Shown here: one piece after another, positions 15,114 through 24,142 of the stretch
How the letters are laid out: every line of letters starts with the position of its first letter
Position numbering within the stretch: position 1 is the stretch's first letter
Assembly (NCBI GenBank): GCA_017617575.1
Contig: JAFZVY010000144.1
Span: 1 to 43,605 of the forward strand
Direction: 5' to 3'
Length of the DNA stretch: 43,605 nucleotides
Source of the DNA: Bacteroidaceae bacterium
GTDB taxonomy: Bacteria; Bacteroidota; Bacteroidia; Bacteroidales; Bacteroidaceae
Notes under the pieces: generated by a model
What the model was told of the DNA's origin: nothing
Seen by the model: the letters and a program-made list of their open reading frames with translations, nothing else
The model's database searches: none
Made by a program: the position numbers and the translations under genes

Positions 15114-17279
15114 TTATTTATTTACTACTACTTTCTTTCCGTTCACAACGTAAACACCAGGATTAACTTCCTTAGTCAAAGAACCATTAACCTTGCCGTT
15201 GAAGAGAACAGCACCATTAACAGAAGCAATAACTACGTTTTCACCAGATGCTATTACACTAATTACACCATTCTGTGCCTTAACAGCAAAGATAGACTCT
15301 GAAGAATCAACACCAGTTGTTGCGTCTGAAACGAAACGGAACTTAGCTTCATTAGCTGCTGGTACGCTATTATCACATACGAAGTAACCAGTGAATGGCT
15401 TGAATGTTGCACCATTTGATTTTCTAAGCTTATTGCTAGCAAAACCATAAATAGTACAATTAGAATTACCATCATTAGTAACAGTAAGATAAGTACCATT
15501 CATAGCCCAACCATTACTAAATGAAGTTGCATCAGCAGTTGGAGTTTGTTTTACTGTCACATTAGATGCAGTAATCTTCTGAGAAGCAGAAACGCCCTCC
15601 CTTGTACAAGTAAGGAATGGAGTATTAGCCAAAACCTCTGTTACCGCATTGTTGAACTCGAGATATCCTTCGTTGTATCCATTAAATGTTGCAAAGAACA
15701 AGTTACCATTTGAATAATCAAATGGAAGGACAAGACCAACCATGTTGCCACCAACTGAGTAATCCACTGAGACTTCAGTAGCAGTAAACTCGTAAGGATT
15801 TGCGAATGAAACTCCGCTCTGACGCACTAATTTGAGTTTTGCACAAGAACGAACTCCATTAGACATAGTAATGATATTGTCACCTGTTGCAGTTACACCT
15901 TCTGGCAAGAACAAAAGACAATTTGCATTAATACCAGACAAGTCAACCGAACCCAAGTTATTTGTATTGAATGTACAATTAGACAAATCAATATAGCTAA
16001 GTTCACTTGTATTAGCCAACTCAGACAAATACTTCTTAAACTCATCAACTTTTACAGACTGAGCACTTGAAGAGATGAAACCAAAAGAAGATTTTTCAGC
16101 CTTTTGCTTCATATAGCTTGCAAGAACAGACAAAGGACTCTTAGTCAAAGTCAAAGGAATATCTTTTTTGAGAGAGTTAACATCATTATTCTCGCCTTCA
16201 ATCCAATCCACAAGATTTGATTCATTATTATCTAAATCCGCATTTGGAGTAACGACCTTTACGCCCAACACTCCATCAGGAAGAGCACCTTCATTTATAG
16301 AAGAGACCTCATAAGGCAAAGTGATTGTATTATTCTGGAGCTTTGGCAAAGCAACAACACTCACAGGCTTTCCATCTGCATCCTTTGCACAAAGAACACT
16401 ATTATTTCCACCATTCACATATACAGAAGTATAATTAGCATTCTGTTCATCAACAATGAACTTATTCACATTTGACTGTGTAAACGAAGGCAAAACAGAA
16501 ACGCTAGCCCCTACATTTACCTCTTGGAAACCACGACCATTAAGGAGATCGGCAGGATACTCATTCACAACAAACTTCTTAGTACTGCCGACAAACTGAA
16601 TCGGATATGCTGTACCGTTAAGACCCTCCAAATAAACAAGAGTTACAGGATAATAATTGCCTCCTATTTTTTCATAGAACAACTCATCCTGATACTTATC
16701 ATGAGAAATTGGAGTCGAATTAGCATCTACATCAACGTCAATCTCAGAGCCTCTGCAAAATTCATGACCATCATAACGGAGTGCTATATTATAAAAAGCC
16801 CAATACATTCTATAAGGGTCATTCACCTCATAGCGCCCACTTTCTGTGTTAAAAGTAACGATTTCATCTGACAATTCCACGCCACCACTACTTTCTGGGA
16901 CTTCAAAATTTCCAAGATGCACAGCACTACTTACCGAAGCATTGTCATCCACAGTAATCCCAGTTGGTTTGTAGCATACTTGCCTGCCAGTAATACGTAT
17001 GAATCCATCAGCATAGATAGTCATAAATATTTCTGACGCACCTGATTTTACAGGAGACTCTCCCAAATCCCCAGAAATATCTCCGGTTTCAGATTCTTCC
17101 CCATCAAGTTCAAAATCGACCACCTCCAATGTACCCATGGCATCTGCGTTCGTAAAATATCCATCGTTAATGCTATAAGTATATTTCAAGCCTTGATATA
17201 TTTCTGACTTTTCCTGAGCATAAGAAGCTAATCCAAGCATCCAAGCAAGTCCAAGTGACAATATATGTATTTTTTTCAT
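15114..17279 (-). CDS. Large secreted protein with C-terminal sorting-like domain
   Basis: A 721-residue exported protein (signal MKKIHILSLGLAWMLGLASYAQ). The body is beta-rich, low in Cys and Asn/Ser/Thr-rich, with no catalytic motif I recognise. Around residues 365-480 comes a leucine-rich helical and strand part (SYIDLSNCTFNTNNLGSVDLSG), then a VGLVLPFDYSNGNLFFATFNG block that recalls the LCLPF block of the protein at 17926. The last 60 residues (NGVISVIASGENVVIASVNGAVLFNG...VNPGVYVVNGKKVVVNK) look like the beta-sandwich tail of type IX secretion/por-sorting cargo or related Bacteroidota tails. No T9SS machinery is in the window. Probably surface-exposed or released. It is framed by two look-alike short peptides. 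Confidence 0.8.
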   Translation of the reverse strand: MKKIHILSLGLAWMLGLASYAQEKSEIYQGLKYTYSINDGYFTNADAMGTLEVVDFELDGEESETGDISGDLGESPVKSGASEIFMTIYADGFIRITGRQVCYKPTGITVDDNASVSSAVHLGNFEVPESSGGVELSDEIVTFNTESGRYEVNDPYRMYWAFYNIALRYDGHEFCRGSEIDVDVDANSTPISHDKYQDELFYEKIGGNYYPVTLVYLEGLNGTAYPIQFVGSTKKFVVNEYPADLLNGRGFQEVNVGASVSVLPSFTQSNVNKFIVDEQNANYTSVYVNGGNNSVLCAKDADGKPVSVVALPKLQNNTITLPYEVSSINEGALPDGVLGVKVVTPNADLDNNESNLVDWIEGENNDVNSLKKDIPLTLTKSPLSVLASYMKQKAEKSSFGFISSSAQSVKVDEFKKYLSELANTSELSYIDLSNCTFNTNNLGSVDLSGINANCLLFLPEGVTATGDNIITMSNGVRSCAKLKLVRQSGVSFANPYEFTATEVSVDYSVGGNMVGLVLPFDYSNGNLFFATFNGYNEGYLEFNNAVTEVLANTPFLTCTREGVSASQKITASNVTVKQTPTADATSFSNGWAMNGTYLTVTNDGNSNCTIYGFASNKLRKSNGATFKPFTGYFVCDNSVPAANEAKFRFVSDATTGVDSSESIFAVKAQNGVISVIASGENVVIASVNGAVLFNGKVNGSLTKEVNPGVYVVNGKKVVVNK

Positions 17280-17361
17280 ATTTAAGCGAAATAAAAATTA
17301 CACAAACAAAAATCCAATCGTGGTAAGCACAACGCCCACCACAAAAGAATTTTTCAACCGA

Positions 17362-17547
17362 TTAATATTCCAAAAGATTTACATTTCGGCGTCTTGCATC
17401 TCCTTCAATTGGTTCTGGTTCATTTGGATCCACTTCATGAACATCGCCATTAGGAGTATTTCCGCTCTCACCAGTAATAGAGCCACAAATAAGACTTGTT
17501 CTTAAGAACTTGCTTTCACTTTCAGGAATCTGATATTTTTTCTTCAT
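17362..17547 (-). CDS. Short Bacteroidota peptide, MKKxYxxPxV type (B)
   Basis: About 61 residues from MKKKYQIPESESKFLRTSLICGS, through an acidic, Pro-rich linker (NTPNGDVHEVDPNEPEPIEGD), to DARRRNVNLLEY. It has the same plan and near-identical length as peptide A (14917-15102): MKK-x-Y-x-IP, a short non-polar segment, an acidic Pro/Asp linker, then DARxR near the end. The start at 17547 is preferred over one at 17571 because it restores the shared MKK start. It lies 82 bp upstream of the secreted-protein gene and is the first gene of that group, with a promoter near 17663. Function is unknown. Confidence 0.65.
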   Translation of the reverse strand: MKKKYQIPESESKFLRTSLICGSITGESGNTPNGDVHEVDPNEPEPIEGDARRRNVNLLEY

Positions 17548-17662
17548 AGCTATATGTAATTTTTTCACCACGGCAACTATAATAATAGCTGTACCTTGAT
17601 ATTGTTTATACTACTTTTTAATTAATATTTAACCTTGTTTTGAATTACCTCCAAAATTATTG

Positions 17663-17670
17663 CAAAAGTA
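17663..17670 (-). promoter_or_regulatory. Promoter of the peptide/secreted-protein unit (-7 box)
   Basis: CAAAAGTA (TACTTTTG on the coding strand) lies about 115 nt upstream of peptide B. A second match, CAAAGCTA at 17751-17758, could be an alternative. The remainder of 17572-17925 is AT-rich with no gene. Confidence 0.55.
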
Positions 17671-17840
17671 TGCAATAGTTTTTAAACCCACAACTTATGC
17701 TTGCACCAAAGCATCAATTTAACGGAATTTTAACATAATTTCACATTTAGCAAAGCTAAAACATCATGTTTGAAACGCACACAATACATTTTATATGTAC
17801 ATAACGATGATGTTACAACACAAATATTTTAGAAAGTCAT

Positions 17841-17864
17841 AGGGAGACTGTCACCAGCCTCCCT
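17841..17864 (-). terminator. Probable terminator after the 17926-19182 gene
   Basis: AGGGAG (17841-17846) pairs with CTCCCT (17859-17864), about 60 bp downstream of the stop at 17926. The T tract on the minus strand is interrupted. Confidence 0.45.
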
Positions 17865-17925
17865 AATCCCTTTTAGTAGTATCTCTCGGTAAAGACACAC
17901 TAAAAAACATCGTATCAAAAAATAT

Positions 17926-19182
17926 TTATCTTATGTATATCTTCTTTGTTCCTTTAGTTGTCTTTACGATATTGAGTCCCTTCTGGAGCTCGTCAACCTT
18001 CTTGCCGTCTGCTGTGAAGATGCCAAGAATTGTTGGTTCAGCCTCCTCTGTCTCTACAGACTCAACGGCCGTTGTTTCGTTGTTGTCGTTGAACATATTC
18101 TCTTCTGACTCTGCAAGAAGCTCATCCATAGAGATACCACTTCTCATTCTTACGTTATAGTCTTCTCCGAAATCAGGGATGTATGCCCTGAAAGGCTTAA
18201 GATTAATTGCCTTTGTTGTTGTATGATAGATTGTATTTTTTGAAACAAAATATCCATTTGTAAATGATATATTCTTTATTGTTCCAACAATCTTATATAT
18301 TTTCTTAGTTTCATATGTCAAACCTTCATATTCTGACATACCATTGTCATCAAAGCCATCAAGAGAAACAAGGGCATCATTAACAGAAATCACAAGGTTC
18401 TTCTGAGTGCAATAGAACACAACTGCCTCGCCAGCCTTAATTGTAGAACCTGCAGACACCTTGTCAAAAAACAAAGTATTCTTACCATCTACATCCTTCT
18501 TATCATAGATGCGGTATATGTTTGCGTTTGATTCGCTCACCTTGAATGCAAAAGGAAGACACAATGTACCCCATCTCAAATCATTCATTGCGCGAGTATA
18601 AGTCACCTTCTTAGCAAACAAATGAGAGTCTTCAATGGTATAACCGGCTGCGTCGTCAATAGTAACATTCTCTGCAAAAGTTCCAAAAGAAACAGAAATA
18701 CTTACTATATTGAGGTCAGAGTTCATCAATGCTGCCAAATCAACCTCTGAGATTGCGCCATAATTGTTAGTTATAGTATAATAAACTCCATTTGTAGAAA
18801 CTGTCAACTCCGGATTCAAGCCTGAGTTAATAACAGCATTAGCAAGAGGGGAAACGTTCTCGGTTTCGATTACGATCTGCTTTATATACCTGTGAGCTGC
18901 AACCTTTTCTGCGTCCAAAGAGACATTCATTGAAAAGTTTCCTTGCTTACATACAAGACTCTCGTTTCTCGTCAAACCAAGATATATCTTTGTCGAAGTC
19001 CTCTTCTTTCGATAGTCATCGCTGAAGGAAATAGCGACATGACCCTTCTCAATTGTAAAAGAAGAAACTCCCATGTTATTTGGAACATGCTCCAATAACT
19101 CAGTATAATCAAACTTAACTGTGTGTGCGTTAATACCGATGAATACAAATAACGCTACGATAATTGATACGACCTTTTTCAT
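17926..19182 (-). CDS. Secreted protein with C-terminal sorting-like tail
   Basis: A 418-residue exported protein (signal MKKVVSIIVALFVFIGINAH). The first 200 residues are beta-rich (TVKFDYTELLEHVPNNMG...). Near residue 205 stands MNDLRWGTLCLPFAFKVSESN, a WGTLCLPF motif I recall from many Prevotella secreted proteins, followed by GSTIKAGEAVVFYC and a FKPFRAYIP segment. The end (EPTILGIFTADGKKVDELQKGLNIVKTTKGTKKIYIR) is the typical Bacteroidota pattern GIF/YxxDGKKV...KGLxIVK. Likely surface-attached or secreted; no enzymatic motif seen. It is on the same strand as, but about 380 bp upstream of, the peptide B unit. Its promoter is unclear: CAAATGTA at 19524-19531 is about 340 nt upstream. Confidence 0.78.
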   Translation of the reverse strand: MKKVVSIIVALFVFIGINAHTVKFDYTELLEHVPNNMGVSSFTIEKGHVAISFSDDYRKKRTSTKIYLGLTRNESLVCKQGNFSMNVSLDAEKVAAHRYIKQIVIETENVSPLANAVINSGLNPELTVSTNGVYYTITNNYGAISEVDLAALMNSDLNIVSISVSFGTFAENVTIDDAAGYTIEDSHLFAKKVTYTRAMNDLRWGTLCLPFAFKVSESNANIYRIYDKKDVDGKNTLFFDKVSAGSTIKAGEAVVFYCTQKNLVISVNDALVSLDGFDDNGMSEYEGLTYETKKIYKIVGTIKNISFTNGYFVSKNTIYHTTTKAINLKPFRAYIPDFGEDYNVRMRSGISMDELLAESEENMFNDNNETTAVESVETEEAEPTILGIFTADGKKVDELQKGLNIVKTTKGTKKIYIR

Positions 19183-19730
19183 AATTCAAAAATTTTTCCC
19201 GATTAATAACTTTTGTTCACTACTCATTCCGTAGACTATAAAAATAGTCCTTGATAAAGAAATAATAGAAAATCTTGAAATAGGCTTGTTCTATATAACT
19301 TATAAGATATACATGACCTTTAAGAATACTAAAGATGATTATTGTTATTCTTTATTGCTCTTCACGTTCGAAATAAATATATACATATATAAATATACTA
19401 TGCGTGACTCGCAAATACGAGTTTCAAAAATCTTCTTTTTGGTATCTAAAGTAATTAAATAAAACTTACCTTAAGAATGTTCTAAGTTTGTTACTTTCTT
19501 TTCTTTTTCTTTAATTGTTCGCTGCAAATGTATGGAGTATTTTTTAATCCACCAAATGTTTTTAAAGTTTTTTTACAAGAATTTTTCGTTTCTTACAAAA
19601 CCAATAAGTTAGCGCTCTGTGCACCCCTGATTTTGTCAAGTCGAGTTTACAAAAACGTCCCTTATAGCGGTAAGAGTATCAAACATTTAAGGCGCATTTT
19701 TAGAGTGTGTATTTGACACAAATTATGAAG
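19183..19730. other. AT-rich gene-free region
   Basis: No coding frame is credible. CAAATGTA at 19524-19531 is a -7-like box facing left, toward the secreted-protein gene. GTGTATTTG near 19708-19716 is a weak -7-like sequence facing right, toward the hairpin-rich region. Confidence 0.4.
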
Positions 19731-19731
19731 T

Positions 19732-20160
19732 CTTGCGCAGCGAAATGTGCAAGTGTGCAAAAAAGACGAGGGGAATGGGCGTGCCGTTCACGGCACTTAA
19801 ACTAGGAGCGCAAGAAGAAGGAAAGGAATAGTTACCTATATTATATAGTGAGAGTGCTATATAGAGAGAAGAGAGGAGGGGAAATACGGAGGTCAGCCTA
19901 AGACGACAGATGTGAGACCAGCCAAAGACGGCTGGGATAACGAAGTGAATAAGAAGGCCAAGTCTGGCCGAAAGGAGAGGATGCAACAACAAGATACGAA
20001 GCATGAAGAAGACATAACAGCTGAAGCGGAGCGATAAGAGACGAAAAAAAAGAAACAAAACAACGAGAAAGGGATGCTGCCTGTCATTTTTTTAGATGAA
20101 GAAAGAAGAAGCGGAGTAACAAGAAACGAAACAAGAAGAAACGGAAGCATAAGAAATGAA
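19732..20160 (+). ncRNA. Candidate structured RNA / unexplained hairpin-rich purine-rich region
   Basis: This stretch is strongly purine-rich on the plus strand and less AT-rich than its surroundings, and stops interrupt all plus frames. It carries five closely spaced hairpins: CTTGCGCA/TGTGCAAG (19732-19753, one G-T pair), GTGCCG/CGGCAC with loop TTCA (19781-19796), TATATAG/CTATATA (19842-19863), CCAGCC/GGCTGG (19918-19935) and GGCCA/TGGCC (19956-19969). Further right an imperfect 24-nt repeat (GAAGCGGAG..A.AAGA.ACGAAA) occurs at 20023-20046 and 20108-20131. Two minus-strand open frames of 85 and 111 residues here are Phe/Ser/Leu-rich and look like chance. The strand, the ends and the promoter are uncertain. 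Confidence 0.4.
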
Positions 20161-20161
20161 A

Positions 20162-20188
20162 GCAGCCAGTCAAAAAGAGACTGGCTGC
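20162..20188 (-). terminator. Terminator, probably of the GH3 gene
   Basis: GCAGCCAGTC (20162-20171) pairs with GACTGGCTGC (20179-20188). On the minus strand a T-rich tail (TTTCATTTCTT) follows; on the plus strand there is none. It is about 120 bp past the GH3 stop. Confidence 0.6.
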
Positions 20189-20309
20189 TAATTCGAGAGG
20201 CGAAAGTATAGACTATATTGTAAATCCATACTTAGTACCTAATAATGACCTATACAATAGCATTCTGTTCCAAATGACGAGCTATCTGGGATAATTATTA
20301 AACTCCCAT

Positions 20310-22886
20310 TTAGTTCTTGATAACGACCTTGACATGCTGGAGGGCGGAGTCATCACTTGAGTTACCGACCATGATGTCGTATGTACCTGCGACGATACGC
20401 ATGGAGTTGGTTGAGGCATCCCACGTCTCGAACTGTGCATCGGTGAGTGGAAGGGCAACCTTCACTGTCTTGCCTGCTGGAACGTGAACACGCTTGAAGG
20501 CACGGAGGGTCTTCAATGGTCCCTCATCATCCCCATCACGACGGAGATAGACCTGAACGACCTCATCGGCATCACGTGTGCTGACGTTCTTGACATCAAC
20601 AAGGACGTTACCTTTCTTATATTTAGGCTTGCCAAACTCTATCTTTGAATAGCTGAGACCGTAGCCGAATGGGAAGAGTGGCTTCTCCGTCATATAGCGG
20701 TATGTGCGTCCCTTCATAGTGTAGTCGAGGAAATCAGGCAGCTGTTCTACATTCTTATAGAAAGTGACAGGCAACTTACCCGAAGGGTTGACGTCGCCAA
20801 AGAGGATGTCGGCAAGAGCCTGTCCTCCCTTCTCGCCAGCATACCACGCCTGTACGATGGCGTCAGCATTCTGTGTCTCAGGAACAAGTCCCATGGCACT
20901 ACCAGAACAGTTGACGTAAACCATCTTCTTGCCTGCCTTACGGAGGAGGGCAATCATGTCACGCTGAACCTGTGGAAGCTCGATGGATGTGCGGTCACCA
21001 CCCTTGAATCCTGGGTAGTCAACCTTCATTTCCTCACCTTCAAGACGTGGGGAAATACCACCCACATACACGATAGCATCTGCCTTCTTGGCTGCATTCA
21101 GTAGTTCCTCGTCGGAATAGTAGAGTGAGTGACCGAGGTCGAAGTTAAGAACGGCAGCACCCTTGTTCTGGGCGTAGCAAAGTTCAAGCTTATACTTCTT
21201 GCCTGCCTTGACCGTGAACTCCACAGTCTTCTCGCGGATGGAATCCTCATTCTCACCCGACCAGTCGTTAAGGAGCGTGTCATTATCAATCACGAGGCGG
21301 AGACGGTCAGAGTACTTGAACCACATACTTATCTTATCTGTCTTGTCAGAGAAGAGCTGGGCATCATACCTCACAGAGAAGTTCTCGATGTTCACGCCAG
21401 AGCCGAAAGCCGTGGCACCACCATTATCGAAGTTGAGCTTCTGCTGGTAGTAATCCATACATACGGCATTACCCTCAAAATTCTGATTATTGTAATAGTG
21501 AGAGCCAAGTCCCACATACTGACCGTCAAAGCAACGGAGATTATTGAACCAACTGTCCGTGATGCGTCTCTCCACGAGTCCGCAACCTGCCATATACGTT
21601 ACGTTGGCGCACTTATCCTTTATACCCTGAAGGATGGTAGTCGTAGATTTAGGGAAACCGTTGTAGTTACCCCAGAGCATAACAGAGTCGGCAGCATTAG
21701 GACCTACGACGAGCACCTTCATATCCTTGCTGAGAGGAAGCACGTTGTCCTTGTTCTGAAGAAGCACGATACCCTCCTTGGCAAGCCTATAGGAGAGTTC
21801 ACGATGCTCGTCGCTCGCAATAACATCTGGTGTGATGCTTCGCCAAGACACCTCATTGTCGTCATCAAAGTCGCCAAGTTCAAAGCGTCCCTTAAGCAGG
21901 CGCTTGAGGCTTAGGTCAATCTGTGCCTCTGTCGTCTTGCCAGCATCAATAGCTTCCTTGAGCGAACTGTAAGAATTACCGCACTCCACGTCCGTACCAG
22001 CAATAAGCGCCTTGGCTATGCCGTCGGCACGTGTAGGCGAGACATTATGACGGTTCTTCTCCCAGAAGTCGTTAAGTGCCCAGCAGTCACTTGTCACGAT
22101 ACCCTTGAAGCCCCACTCGTCACGCAAAATGTGCTGAAGATAACGGGTGCTTCCGCAGCAAGGCTCGCCATCCATGCGTTGGTAGGCACACATCACCTCG
22201 CGCACCTTACCTTCCTGCACAAGAGCCTTGAAGGCAGGGAGGTAAGTCTCCCAAAGGTCACGCTCTGGCAATAGCTCTATGTTGAACGTGTGGCGGTTCC
22301 ACTCAGGGCCGCTATGTACGGCAAAGTGCTTGGCACAAGCAAAGAGCTTGCGGTACTTCGTGTCCTCAGGACCTTGAAGACCACGCACTACGGCAAGTCC
22401 CATACGACTTGTTAGGTAAGGGTCCTCGCCATAAGTCTCCTGTCCACGTCCCCAACGAGGGTCGCGGAAGATATTTATGTTTGGTGTCCAGAATGACAAT
22501 CCTTCATAAATCTTGCATCTGCCAGCCTTACGGGCAATGTTGTTCTTGGCTCTCGCCTCGTCGCTCACGGCATCGTACGCTTTCTGCACAAGGGCATCGT
22601 CAAACGTACTCGCCATTGCCATGGTGATTGGCAGGACGGTAGCCGTACCGTTACGTCCCACACCATGCAAAGCCTCGTTCCACCAGTTGAACTGAGGAAT
22701 ACCGAGACGAGGAATGGCAGGCGAGCCGTGCTCCATGAGTTTCACCTTCTCATCAAGTGTGAGGAGTGAGCACAGGTTGGCAGCCCTCTCTTCTGCCGAA
22801 AGATGAGGATTCTGAAACGGATATTGTTGAGCAAAGGCTCCTATGGAGCCGAGGAAAGTCAACAGGACAGTTAGGTGTTTCTTCAT
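20310..22886 (-). CDS. Secreted GH3 glycosidase, beta-xylosidase/beta-glucosidase type
   Basis: An 858-residue exported enzyme (signal MKKHLTVLLTFLGSIGAFAQ). The GH3 N-terminal barrel shows WWNEALHGVGR, FWTPNINIFRDPRWGRGQETYGEDP, KHFAVHSGPEWNRH and the nucleophile region GIVTSDCWALNDF with Asp267. The second domain starts near KEGIVLLQNKDNVLPL and includes VVGPNAADSVM, then a PA14-like insertion of roughly 130 residues (about 480-610), then PRLEGEEMKVDYPGFKGGDR. A fibronectin-III-like domain ends the protein. The WNEALHG/EWNRH pattern resembles the Prevotella xylan beta-xylosidases. The start at 22886 is set by the signal peptide and by the -7 box at 22913, which excludes the upstream Met at 22964. 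The substrate is probably xylo- or gluco-oligosaccharide; it cannot be fixed from sequence. Confidence 0.93.
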   Translation of the reverse strand: MKKHLTVLLTFLGSIGAFAQQYPFQNPHLSAEERAANLCSLLTLDEKVKLMEHGSPAIPRLGIPQFNWWNEALHGVGRNGTATVLPITMAMASTFDDALVQKAYDAVSDEARAKNNIARKAGRCKIYEGLSFWTPNINIFRDPRWGRGQETYGEDPYLTSRMGLAVVRGLQGPEDTKYRKLFACAKHFAVHSGPEWNRHTFNIELLPERDLWETYLPAFKALVQEGKVREVMCAYQRMDGEPCCGSTRYLQHILRDEWGFKGIVTSDCWALNDFWEKNRHNVSPTRADGIAKALIAGTDVECGNSYSSLKEAIDAGKTTEAQIDLSLKRLLKGRFELGDFDDDNEVSWRSITPDVIASDEHRELSYRLAKEGIVLLQNKDNVLPLSKDMKVLVVGPNAADSVMLWGNYNGFPKSTTTILQGIKDKCANVTYMAGCGLVERRITDSWFNNLRCFDGQYVGLGSHYYNNQNFEGNAVCMDYYQQKLNFDNGGATAFGSGVNIENFSVRYDAQLFSDKTDKISMWFKYSDRLRLVIDNDTLLNDWSGENEDSIREKTVEFTVKAGKKYKLELCYAQNKGAAVLNFDLGHSLYYSDEELLNAAKKADAIVYVGGISPRLEGEEMKVDYPGFKGGDRTSIELPQVQRDMIALLRKAGKKMVYVNCSGSAMGLVPETQNADAIVQAWYAGEKGGQALADILFGDVNPSGKLPVTFYKNVEQLPDFLDYTMKGRTYRYMTEKPLFPFGYGLSYSKIEFGKPKYKKGNVLVDVKNVSTRDADEVVQVYLRRDGDDEGPLKTLRAFKRVHVPAGKTVKVALPLTDAQFETWDASTNSMRIVAGTYDIMVGNSSDDSALQHVKVVIKN

Positions 22887-22912
22887 ACTGATTAAAATAA
22901 TTGTTTTCGATG

Positions 22913-22943
22913 CAAATATAGAGAAATAATTTATACGCACAAA
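22913..22943 (-). promoter_or_regulatory. Promoter of the GH3 gene
   Basis: CAAATATA (22913-22920; TATATTTG on the coding strand) is a -7 box, with CAAAA starting at 22940 as -33 box at 19-bp spacing. Confidence 0.7.
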
Positions 22944-23373
22944 ATATTCATGACGATAAATCATTCTTCTTATGTCATTCGTATTCCCTACGTTTCCTCT
23001 ACGATTCTCTTAGGATTTGTAGAGGATAGTAAGAGAAACATAAGGGAAACATATGGTATTGTAGCCATAGGCTTGCTACAAAGTTGCCTCTTCCTATTCA
23101 CTTATAGCCAACCACAGCAGCACTTTGGCAACAGGTAGAGAAGAATGGTTGATATTGCCATTTTGCCACATTCATACGAAGGACGTACTTTCCTTTTGTC
23201 ACTCGGCAAATGAGGGGAAAAATACGAAGGACTCACGAGACATTAGCGAAGGATTAGTGAAAGATGAACGAGTAACATTTTGATAGAATTTGATTTCAAG
23301 GAAAGAGACTTTGGCAAAACCGAAAATTTTCAAGGAAGCATTTTAGTTATCCGACATCCGTAGGAGCAGCTAC
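22944..23373. other. Gene-free region with repeat-like sequence
   Basis: No credible gene. Around 22988-23052 it holds TACGTTTCCTCTACGATTCTCTT and GTAGAGGATAGTAAGAGAAAC, two partly complementary blocks that recall the inverted repeat at 43142-43231. Confidence 0.4.
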
Positions 23374-23402
23374 ATGACAAGTTGTCATACTGATTGTGAC
23401 AA
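23374..23402 (+). promoter_or_regulatory. Palindromic sites upstream of the hsp20 promoter
   Basis: ATGACAAGTTGTCAT (23374-23388) is a near-perfect palindrome, followed by TTGTGACAA (23394-23402), which shares TGACAA. They lie about 130-160 bp upstream of the sigma-54-type promoter, the usual distance for activator (enhancer-binding protein) sites. A third palindrome, CAATATGTCATATTG (23518-23532), overlaps the -24 element. Confidence 0.45.
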
Positions 23403-23530
23403 TTTTAGCATACTCAAAAAAGCAAGTAAAGTTTAACAAATATTAAAAAAGGATGGGAAAGTTTAAATTCTGGAATGCAAAGTTTAAAATGGTTTAACAA
23501 AGTTAAAAAGAGCAAGACAATATGTCATAT

Positions 23531-23546
23531 TGGCATTTGGCTTGCA
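23531..23546 (+). promoter_or_regulatory. Sigma-54-type promoter of hsp20
   Basis: TGGCA (23531-23535) and TTGCA (23542-23546) give GG-N10-GC, the -24/-12 spacing of RpoN promoters. No TAnnTTTG box is seen near the gene, unlike nearly all other genes here. The leader would be about 100 nt. Confidence 0.5.
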
Positions 23547-23647
23547 ACTATAAGGGCGTAACGCCGAAAGGAGGTCTTTACATCCCAGAGGCATAAATTT
23601 GAGATATAGATTTGAAATTCTAATTATATTATAAACAATTAAAATAT

Positions 23648-23653
23648 AGGAGG
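23648..23653 (+). promoter_or_regulatory. Shine-Dalgarno site of hsp20
   Basis: AGGAGG ends 7 nt before the ATG at 23661. Full Shine-Dalgarno sequences are rare in Bacteroidota, so it marks a strongly translated gene and fixes the start. Confidence 0.7.
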
Positions 23654-23660
23654 TTTTATT

Positions 23661-24116
23661 ATGTTACCATCTATTTACACTCGTAATCAGGGTTGGCTTC
23701 CAACCATTTTTAATGATTTCTTCGATGACAATGCATGGATGCCTACTAAAGCCTACGGCACCACACCAGCCATCAACGTGTCTGAGGACGACAAGGAGTA
23801 CAAGGTAGAAGTTGCTGCTCCAGGAATGAAGAAGGAGAACTTCAACGTTCACGTAACTCAAGACGGCGACCTCGTTATCAGTATGGAGGCAAAGTCTGAC
23901 ACTACCAATAACGATGGTCAGGAGACTAAGGACGCCAAGAAGTATCTACGTCGCGAGTTCTCTTACTCTAAGTTTGAGCAGGTTCTTACTTTGCCTGAAC
24001 ACGTAGAGAGAGAAAACATCTCTGCCAGCGTCAACGACGGTATTCTCACCATCGACATCCCTAAGATGACCGAGGAGGAGAAAGAGAAAGAAAACAAGGT
24101 CATAGAGATTCAATAG
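23661..24116 (+). CDS. Small heat-shock protein, Hsp20/alpha-crystallin family
   Basis: A 151-residue cytoplasmic chaperone that holds unfolding proteins. The alpha-crystallin domain spans about residues 33-140: PAINVSEDDKEYKVEVAAPGMKKENF, then LVISMEAKSD, YLRREFSYSKFEQVLTLPEHVERENI (the conserved F-R-F-type strand) and ASVNDGILTIDIPK. The C-terminal tail is highly charged (EEEKEKENKVIEIQ) and ends with the I-x-I-type motif (VIEIQ) used in oligomer assembly. It is a single-gene unit with an unusual sigma-54-like promoter, an AGGAGG ribosome site and a strong terminator. Confidence 0.96.
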   Translation: MLPSIYTRNQGWLPTIFNDFFDDNAWMPTKAYGTTPAINVSEDDKEYKVEVAAPGMKKENFNVHVTQDGDLVISMEAKSDTTNNDGQETKDAKKYLRREFSYSKFEQVLTLPEHVERENISASVNDGILTIDIPKMTEEEKEKENKVIEIQ

Positions 24117-24142
24117 CACTTTACAACAAGAATCATAACGCT

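Noticed and set aside
19723-20150. Two minus-strand open frames (111 and 85 codons) rich in Phe, Ser and Leu
   Set aside because: They mirror the purine-rich plus strand and have no promoter, signal or family likeness.
22887-22964. Longer GH3 start with 26 extra residues
   Set aside because: It lies upstream of the -7 box at 22913 and destroys the signal peptide position.
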